Positions 19,001-21,151 of a DNA stretch of 21,151 bases are shown piece after piece. This DNA comes from Phallusia fumigata (Eukaryota > Chordata > Ascidiacea > Phlebobranchia > Ascidiidae). Under the pieces are notes generated by a model, which worked only from the letters and a program-made list of their open reading frames with translations, searched no databases and had not been told where the DNA came from. The position numbers and the translations under genes were made by a program. The stretch is taken from the NCBI GenBank assembly GCA_008931825.1, contig QXVZ01027941.1:1-21151 (forward strand), given 5' to 3'. Each line of letters starts with the position of its first letter. Position 1 is the first letter of the stretch.

Positions 19001-20584
19001 ACTGACGGCGGTGGAAGGGACATCTATTTATTGTATGGATGATGCTTGTTAGCCAACACTTATAGAAAATGTATTTAATTTGCCTTTAGTGAACCTAAAA
19101 AACGACTTGACGTGTTTATCATGTAAAGTGGGCCGGACAAATCAGCGTTTAATCTTACAACTAAAAATGAGCTGATATAAAATGGTACTTGCAAATAAAA
19201 CCCACACCTCTACTGCTCATTAATCTATGAGACCGTTTCCAAGAAACATTAACACTCTTTCCACTGCTTTTGTCGAGTTTTGCATGAGCGTCGACAGAGC
19301 ATTTTTATGGCAGTATTCTGCGGATCCGTAGTTTTAGTCGGTGCAATGTAGTTTTGTCCATATGCTTGGTATATGGATTATGGGTTTAATGGCGTTGCCT
19401 TATGCAGACCGTCGTTACCGCCGCTAACGTTTTTGCTGCGCGCATAAAACCAACGATTGGTACTGCTGGGCGCATGTGACAAACCGTTTGTAATTGTTTT
19501 TCGTTCGATTTTGTACCTGCCACTACGGAAGGAGCGAGATAAACGGATGAATTGTAAACATGTTTCACAAGACACGAAAGGTCGTAGACGTCGCAAAACA
19601 GCATTATTGTAGCAAATCTGTATATTACGGGTTAATATTCAAGAATAAAGGTGGTTGCTTGGTTGGTTAATCCTGCTGCGTTTTTGATGACACTCTCACC
19701 AAGATCCTTTTCTTTAAACCAGTCTTAACCGCAGAACTATTTGGAGAAGACAGTTCCATATTGTTTCACGGCTTTTCATCAAATACAACCCACTCAAACG
19801 TTTCATAATACACAACAATGCCACAACGTCCTTGAGGATATTCGCAATGTTATGGTAGTTAAACGTTGGCGGTAGCAGTCATCGCCAGCAGCCTTTTCCG
19901 CCGTCAAGACAGCAGGCATTCCCACCCACAAGCGGGGCATGTGCGGAAGCTTGTGTCTTATGTCTTCCGCTTGGATCAGCAACTCGGATGGTGTCTCTCT
20001 TTGCATGGGTGTGATGACACACTGTGTGTTTTGTGTGGGACGACTGTATTTTAATTTGTGGAGGTTGTGGTTTAAAGAATGTCAACTGCAGGTATAACCT
20101 GACGGACGAGATGTGGCTAGCTTGTTGCGTTTCACGAATCTGGATGTTTATTGTAATTGGAGACCTTGCGGGATGTTTTATAGTGTTTGTACATCACTCT
20201 CAATGAGATTTATGCATAAACAAAACGCGACATTAAAGCATTGAAATATTCGAACCAACTTATGTAGGTTGTAAACGCTTTTCCAATTGAGATTTCCAAA
20301 CACTTTGGTTTTTCACTCATCGCATTTTTAAATTCCTACTTGAACCACGTTTGGTTAGCAATCGTTTTGATATCCATCCAATCTTCTTTCAAATATCACC
20401 CATCGTCTTGTTATGTTTAATGCTTAACCTCTTGTTGTTTACGCAGATAACAACTACGAGTTTGTCCCGTCGGAGCAGTCAGTGTCAACTGTGGCAGGTT
20501 GTGTCACGTGGTTCTTCGGACACAAGAATTTGCCCGACCCACTTATTCCTTATCAACTCCACGATGAGTTCGAGGAGGCCATCA
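3953..20584 (+). CDS. ARHGAP35: p190RhoGAP orthologue (spliced gene, 22 visible exons; two internal gaps, 3' end outside window)
   Basis: Multi-domain GTPase-activating protein for RhoA that acts at the cytoplasmic face of the membrane and on actin control. Visible domain order: N-terminal GTPase P-loop part, four FF domains, pseudoGTPases pG1 and pG2, Ser/Pro-rich linker with basic segment, RhoGAP domain. This order is unique to p190. The clearest signatures are [54 protein letters not shown] and LPDPLIPY. About 1180 residues are visible; vertebrate p190 has about 1500, and more than 200 residues of GTPase/FF1, about 45 of early RhoGAP and the protein end are not seen. It probably represents the single ancestor-like gene of vertebrate ARHGAP35 and ARHGAP5. 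Splice phases agree at every junction except 4528/4776 and 15240/17892. The exons are listed separately. Confidence 0.93.
4361..4528 (+). CDS. ARHGAP35: p190RhoGAP exon 2: P-loop and switch I part of N-terminal GTPase
   Basis: 56 codons after tttattgcag, phase 0 at both ends. Contains the P-loop end [13 protein letters not shown] and the near-invariant p190 stretch [26 protein letters not shown]. The GKS motif is intact, so nucleotide binding is plausible. Vertebrate p190 binds GTP here almost constitutively. After WGEVNKQ comes the donor gtatgt. The remaining GTPase boxes (G3 to G5) are not in the window; see the gap entry at 4529-4775. Confidence 0.92.
4529..4775 (+). other. Intron with an N at 4679; missing exon(s) for the rest of the GTPase domain
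   Basis: The exon before ends in phase 0 while the exon after needs one preceding base, so joining them shifts the frame and reaches TAA within 13 codons. The protein on both sides is p190, but over 200 family residues between WGEV and the middle of FF1 are absent, and 247 bp cannot hold them. The N at 4679 is one of only two in the window. A collapsed assembly gap is the likeliest reading; a real deletion is the alternative. Confidence 0.7.
4776..4968 (+). CDS. ARHGAP35: p190RhoGAP exon 3: rest of FF1 and linker to FF2
   Basis: Begins with two bases of a split codon after ttgtag and reads [16 protein letters not shown], corresponding to the KAKKLFLQHIHRLK helix of vertebrate FF1. It continues through [16 protein letters not shown] (ALPLAFEALIPNLDEI in vertebrates) and ends SPKFE plus AG of a split codon. 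FF domains are small helical phosphopeptide-binding folds; in vertebrate p190-A they hold the transcription factor TFII-I. The beginning of FF1 is missing. Confidence 0.88.
4969..5970 (+). other. Intron 3, about 1.0 kb
   Basis: Donor gtaggc, acceptor gtatctgcag. Non-coding. Contains the probable MITE at 4997-5395 close to the donor; the rest is AT-rich with no recognised element. Confidence 0.8.
4997..5395. mobile_element. Probable MITE with degenerate terminal inverted repeats
   Basis: The left end (4997-5030) reads CTGTGGTGTAGCTAGTGAT followed by a G-rich part ending GGGGTC. The reverse complement of the right end (5362-5395) reads CAGTCTGGACCTAGTGATAT followed by CTGCCCTGGGTC. Both share CTAGTGAT and GGGTC in the same order and spacing. 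No clear target duplication was found and the interior has no reading frame, so this is an old non-autonomous copy at best. Confidence 0.4.
5971..6193 (+). CDS. ARHGAP35: p190RhoGAP exon 4: FF2 domain
   Basis: One base completes the Ser codon of exon 3 and gives SPKFES, then WIISSEELH, aligning with vertebrate KPEFLKWFVVLEE. Next come the FF2 helices with [18 protein letters not shown] (ERIPFDLMDTVPAEQLY in vertebrates) and the charged helix [18 protein letters not shown]. Ends in phase 0 at CAG before gtaact. Confidence 0.92.
6781..6809 (+). repeat. 29-bp direct repeat, copy 1
   Basis: Begins attatcattgctaacaag and matches the copy at 7260-7288 at 27 of 29 positions (two T/C and A/G transitions). 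Flanking bases do not match. Confidence 0.6.
7260..7288 (+). repeat. 29-bp direct repeat, copy 2
   Basis: Begins attatcattgccaacgag; second copy of the 6781-6809 repeat, 450 bp downstream in the same intron. Confidence 0.6.
7428..7535 (+). CDS. ARHGAP35: p190RhoGAP exon 5: start of FF3
   Basis: 36 codons, phase 0 at both ends. Starts [14 protein letters not shown], the equivalent of vertebrate ITPGKPWEEARSFI, and continues into [12 protein letters not shown] (ESVYMDIYGKHQ). The conserved Trp that opens FF3 is present. Too short to stand out by frame length; found by homology and splice sites. Confidence 0.88.
7536..7922 (+). other. Intron 5, 387 bp
   Basis: Donor gtagtg, acceptor tttatttaag. 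AT-rich; nothing recognised. Confidence 0.8.
7923..8047 (+). CDS. ARHGAP35: p190RhoGAP exon 6: rest of FF3 and linker
   Basis: Reads [20 protein letters not shown], near-identical to vertebrate IIDKAKEEFQELLLEYSE, then a less conserved linker to KEDPR. Ends in phase 2 (AG) before gtgatt. Confidence 0.92.
8300..8570 (+). CDS. ARHGAP35: p190RhoGAP exon 7: FF4 and first strand of pseudoGTPase pG1
   Basis: One base completes Arg, then [19 protein letters not shown] matches the FF4 core (FKALQKLQAERDALILKHI). A variable linker follows with a shorter, cysteine-poorer version of the vertebrate HPTKETCPSCPAC stretch. The last 20 residues, beginning [15 protein letters not shown], are the pG1 opening strand and loop. 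The loop lacks the GK[S/T] needed for nucleotide binding, as in vertebrate pG1. Ends in phase 0. Confidence 0.93.
8571..8904 (+). other. Intron 7, 334 bp
   Basis: Consensus donor gtaagt, acceptor ttttgttcag. No feature seen. Confidence 0.8.
8905..9068 (+). CDS. ARHGAP35: p190RhoGAP exon 8: middle of pG1
   Basis: Contains [19 protein letters not shown] and [13 protein letters not shown], aligning with vertebrate YVIDGKMYELSLRPIEGNV and TFQPHGCLCLYNS. Ends in phase 2 (CG) before gtaagt. Confidence 0.92.
9305..9425 (+). CDS. ARHGAP35: p190RhoGAP exon 9: pG1, degenerate base-recognition strand
   Basis: Starts with the base that completes Arg, then YIEESLEKM (YVVESIEKS in vertebrates) and [16 protein letters not shown] (LPLTLILVNKRGDTSG). 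The NKxD-like element of vertebrate pG1 is replaced by CYADSD, so guanine recognition is absent. Phase 0 at the donor gtaaaa. Confidence 0.88.
9638..9905 (+). CDS. ARHGAP35: p190RhoGAP exon 10: end of pG1, Gly-rich linker, start of pG2
   Basis: [20 protein letters not shown] matches vertebrate [20 protein letters not shown]. The last pG1 helix ([12 protein letters not shown]) is followed by a Gly-rich linker with [15 protein letters not shown], longer than in vertebrates, and then [10 protein letters not shown], the first strand of pG2 (DLRIVMCLMC). Ends in phase 1. Confidence 0.92.
9906..10862 (+). other. Intron 10, about 1.0 kb, with a possible hAT end
   Basis: Non-coding. CAGTAGTGCAAAACCTGGAG at 10050-10069, followed by CCCAACTGGGCCC, resembles the ends of Charlie-type hAT elements. 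A weakly similar inverted stretch lies near 10617-10640, but no target duplication was found. Confidence 0.6.
10863..11125 (+). CDS. ARHGAP35: p190RhoGAP exon 11: pseudoGTPase pG2 core
   Basis: Completes an Asp codon and runs through [14 protein letters not shown] (GDPFSADDILFPVL in vertebrates), the β-strand pair TVVVVTYLG and [15 protein letters not shown] (KKRIELSVLSYHSS), then [20 protein letters not shown] ([20 protein letters not shown]). The phosphate-binding loop has no Gly-Lys-Ser, consistent with a fold that does not bind nucleotide. Phase 0 at donor gtaaat. Confidence 0.93.
11260..11519 (+). CDS. ARHGAP35: p190RhoGAP exon 12: end of pG2
   Basis: Begins [19 protein letters not shown], equivalent to the FLCEVQDIIPIQLVALTD strand. 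It then carries an Ala-rich helix ([22 protein letters not shown]), and closes with [20 protein letters not shown], matching FHPFFKDVVEKKNIIEATH. The fourth GTPase box is absent (CVSPNEE). Ends in phase 2 before gtgagg. Confidence 0.92.
11750..11858 (+). CDS. ARHGAP35: p190RhoGAP exon 13: acidic then proline-rich linker
   Basis: Reads [19 protein letters not shown], then [17 protein letters not shown]. An acidic block followed by a proline-rich turn. No close vertebrate counterpart; placed by frame, phase (1 base + 36 codons) and clean splice sites. An earlier AG at 11729 would add TAATAG in the spliced frame and is not used. Confidence 0.75.
11859..12360 (+). other. Intron 13, 502 bp
   Basis: Donor gtaaag, acceptor cctttcacag. 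AT-rich, no recognised element. Confidence 0.75.
12361..12532 (+). CDS. ARHGAP35: p190RhoGAP exon 14: linker with a YxxP tyrosine
   Basis: 57 codons plus one base, Ser/Thr-rich. Holds [11 protein letters not shown], a Tyr-x-x-Pro site of the kind that binds the SH2 domains of p120RasGAP in vertebrate p190 (DYAEP and IYSVP there). The remainder ([18 protein letters not shown]) looks disordered. Donor gtgagt. Confidence 0.8.
12722..12789 (+). CDS. ARHGAP35: p190RhoGAP exon 15: short Ser/Thr-Pro linker exon
   Basis: 68 nt completing a Thr codon, then [20 protein letters not shown]. Contains TP and SP sites suited to proline-directed kinases; vertebrate p190 linkers are phosphorylated by such kinases, but no specific site is conserved. 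Phase 0 at donor gtaggg. Confidence 0.75.
12987..13109 (+). CDS. ARHGAP35: p190RhoGAP exon 16: SH3-ligand type proline motif
   Basis: 41 codons, phase 0 at both ends. Contains [15 protein letters not shown], with a class II SH3 pattern (PPVPVK), similar in place and composition to VPPPVKPKPP of vertebrate p190-A. Ends [10 protein letters not shown] before gtaaga. Confidence 0.82.
13110..13449 (+). other. Intron 16, 340 bp
   Basis: AT-rich, acceptor caaatttcag. Nothing recognised. Confidence 0.8.
13450..13679 (+). CDS. ARHGAP35: p190RhoGAP exon 17: Ser-rich linker
   Basis: 76 codons plus two bases. [19 protein letters not shown], then a basic/Ser stretch [24 protein letters not shown] and [17 protein letters not shown]. 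No recognised fold; disordered scaffold region. Frame and phases fit both neighbours. Donor gtaggt. Confidence 0.8.
13866..14082 (+). CDS. ARHGAP35: p190RhoGAP exon 18: Ser/Pro-rich basic linker
   Basis: One base completes Gly, then [26 protein letters not shown] and [19 protein letters not shown]. Basic and proline-rich, no fold recognised. Its position corresponds to the region before the polybasic segment of vertebrate p190. Phase 0 at donor gtaagt. Confidence 0.82.
14336..14491 (+). CDS. ARHGAP35: p190RhoGAP exon 19: polybasic, charged helix segment
   Basis: 52 codons, phase 0 at both ends. [19 protein letters not shown], then [20 protein letters not shown], a run dominated by Lys, Arg and Glu. 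Vertebrate p190 has a polybasic region just before RhoGAP that binds acidic phospholipids and shifts Rho versus Rac preference; this is its likely equivalent. Donor gtaagt. Confidence 0.85.
14492..15208 (+). other. Intron 19, 717 bp
   Basis: Contains a stretch less AT-rich than its surroundings (about 14720-14960). No tRNA, SINE promoter boxes or reading frame could be supported in it. Confidence 0.7.
15209..15240 (+). CDS. ARHGAP35: p190RhoGAP exon 20: 32-nt microexon, or alternative terminal exon
   Basis: After ctaaaacag the exon reads [10 protein letters not shown] plus CT, then a good donor (gtgagg) at 15241. If not spliced, the frame gives one more Leu and TGA at 15242-15244, yielding a protein without RhoGAP. 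SGKG extends the basic segment. As an internal exon it ends in phase 2, which does not match exon 21, so a further exon is required downstream. Confidence 0.55.
17491..17524 (+). promoter_or_regulatory. Candidate core promoter: TATA box plus initiator
   Basis: TATAAG at 17491-17496 and TCAGTC at 17519-17524. Taking the A at 17521 as +1 puts the TATA box at -30, the standard animal spacing. The surrounding 130 bp are unusually rich in CpG for this window, and TGACGTAC (a CRE-like half site) lies just upstream at about 17460. It would transcribe rightward into the ORF at 17538 and the RhoGAP exons. Confidence 0.45.
17538..17768 (+). CDS. Hypothetical 76-residue hydrophobic ORF behind the candidate promoter
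   Basis: ATG 17 bases after the predicted start point. Reads [18 protein letters not shown], then a basic segment with [12 protein letters not shown], and a second hydrophobic run GISITVIAF; a stop follows at 17768. Two possible membrane segments. I recognise no family. It could also be a first exon: GAG/gtacga at 17693 is a donor in phase 0, and three weaker donors inside it would be in phase with exon 21 (for example GAAC/gtgtaa). Existence as a gene is unproven. Confidence 0.2.
   Translation: MGLQLFEVALRLLVATFWCNKLRSLLPLDFQNERVKTLIRVGISITVIAFSEVRMSVSVVFWCFCDVNKNVFHTRL
17892..17969 (+). CDS. ARHGAP35: p190RhoGAP exon 21: arginine finger of the RhoGAP domain
   Basis: After tatgcttcag, two bases complete a Gly codon (assuming a preceding G), then [19 protein letters not shown] and IKKFDE. 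This is the GLxTEG[IL]YR loop with the catalytic arginine that is inserted into the active site of Rho; p190-B has [18 protein letters not shown] is changed to IPAN. Ends in phase 1 before gtaaaa and joins exon 22 in frame. Confidence 0.9.
17970..20446 (+). other. Intron 21, about 2.5 kb
   Basis: Exons 21 and 22 join to give KKFDEDNNYEF at exactly the family spacing, so no exon is hidden here. A CpG-containing stretch lies around 19380-19560, with short antisense frames and no recognisable product. A 19-bp palindrome lies at 18337-18355. Confidence 0.75.
18337..18355. repeat. 19-bp palindrome
   Basis: CAAACTATA and TATAGTTTG are perfect 9-bp inverted arms around a single T. It could be a dimeric protein-binding site or chance in AT-rich intron sequence. 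Confidence 0.4.
20447..20584 (+). CDS. ARHGAP35: p190RhoGAP exon 22: middle of the RhoGAP domain
   Basis: After gtttacgcag, continues [18 protein letters not shown], then [18 protein letters not shown] and [14 protein letters not shown] and LPDPLIPY are hallmarks of p190-type RhoGAP domains (p190-B has [19 protein letters not shown]). Two extra residues sit before LPDP compared with vertebrates. Ends in phase 1 before gtaagt; the rest of the catalytic domain lies beyond the window. Confidence 0.9.
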
Positions 20585-21151
20585 GTAAGTAACTATTTAT
20601 ATCAAAATTAAATGTAGGCAGGTGAAAGGCAGTGTCAAACTATGACCGTTGTGACAGGCACATCACCATAATGAATCACGGCTTGTGCGTTCAAGCATTT
20701 TGACACTCTAGTTCTAGGGCTTGCATGCAAAATATATGAATACAACGTATTTCTTGATCGTTCTTTTTATCCTAAATTTAAACATTTGTAACTGTAAAAA
20801 AGTTAAACAGGTTCGAAACATTCCTTATTAATTTTGCCTCATAGCGTTTGTGGAAAATAGGTTTTCCAAATTGACCTACGCGCGCAGAAGGCTTAATGTA
20901 CCACGTTGTTGTATGTGAAAATCACGTATTAGCTGACTCATCAACAATACATTGACGTAGCTAATATTACGCCATAAACGACGAATACATCATTGGTCAG
21001 TTTATTTCATGTCATGAAAGTGCAGCGCCAAGTTCCGCAAATGCGTCATTGTTGTGCGTTTTGATCAGTTTCTGTTGTGTTTGGCCTGTAAGTTGCTCTA
21101 CGTTTCAAATACGAAAGTCTGGTAAAGAAAACATATCCAACCATTTTCTTT
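20585..21151 (+). other. Start of intron 22, runs off the window
   Basis: Consensus donor gtaagt. No coding similarity to the second half of RhoGAP is seen before the window ends. Confidence 0.75.

Noticed and set aside
19378..19604. Two overlapping 72-codon antisense frames in a CpG-rich patch
   Set aside because: No homology recognised, frames overlap each other, and no promoter or splice signals support a gene.
17694..20584. Joining the 17538 ORF through gtacga to exons 21-22 in another frame
   Set aside because: The frame stays open but destroys the RhoGAP sequence; it is a shadow of the true frame.
1..21151. Novel defence, toxin, CRISPR or phage-like system
   Set aside because: No bacterial or viral genes, no regular spaced repeats; the window is a spliced animal gene.

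Overview
The window is animal genomic DNA carrying most of one intron-rich gene on the + strand. It encodes an orthologue of p190RhoGAP (the ARHGAP35/ARHGAP5 family). I read 22 coding exons with GT/AG borders between 3953 and 20584, and their reading phases chain together except at two places described below. The base composition is AT-rich, introns run from about 100 to 2500 bases, and the protein is a clear but diverged single p190. This suggests an invertebrate, most likely a tunicate of the Ciona type; that assignment is inference. There are no bacterial genes, tRNA, rRNA or CRISPR arrays. The rest of the gene runs off the right edge.

Layout. 1-3857 is the upstream region with no convincing gene. 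It holds a short hAT-like MITE with an 8-bp target duplication (1561-1739) and an inverted repeat (2053-2099). 3858-4528 holds exons 1-2: the start codon and the first part of the N-terminal GTPase domain (P-loop and switch I side). 4776-8570 holds exons 3-7: the four FF domains and the start of pseudoGTPase pG1. 8905-11519 holds exons 8-12: the rest of pG1, a Gly-rich linker and pG2. 11750-15240 holds exons 13-20: a long Ser/Pro-rich linker with an SH3-type motif, a YxxP tyrosine and a polybasic segment. 17892-20584 holds exons 21-22: the first part of the catalytic RhoGAP domain, including the arginine finger. Its second half lies beyond the window.

Two stretches of the expected protein are absent: the rest of the N-terminal GTPase domain plus the start of FF1 (over 200 residues expected), and the start of the RhoGAP domain (roughly 45 residues). 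At both points the flanking exons are out of phase, so at least one exon must be missing. The only two N characters in the window (4679 and 17363) fall in exactly these two intervals. I infer collapsed or mis-sized assembly gaps rather than a degenerate gene.

The protein is a Rho-specific GTPase-activating protein. The N-terminal GTPase-like, FF and pseudoGTPase modules act as scaffold, the linker is where RasGAP, SH3 proteins and phospholipids bind in the vertebrate proteins, and the C-terminal domain switches off RhoA. I found no new biological system. The items most worth following are the two N-linked missing exons, a TATA plus initiator core promoter inside the last long introns (17491-17524), a 32-base exon whose read-through gives an immediate stop, and several small transposon remnants.
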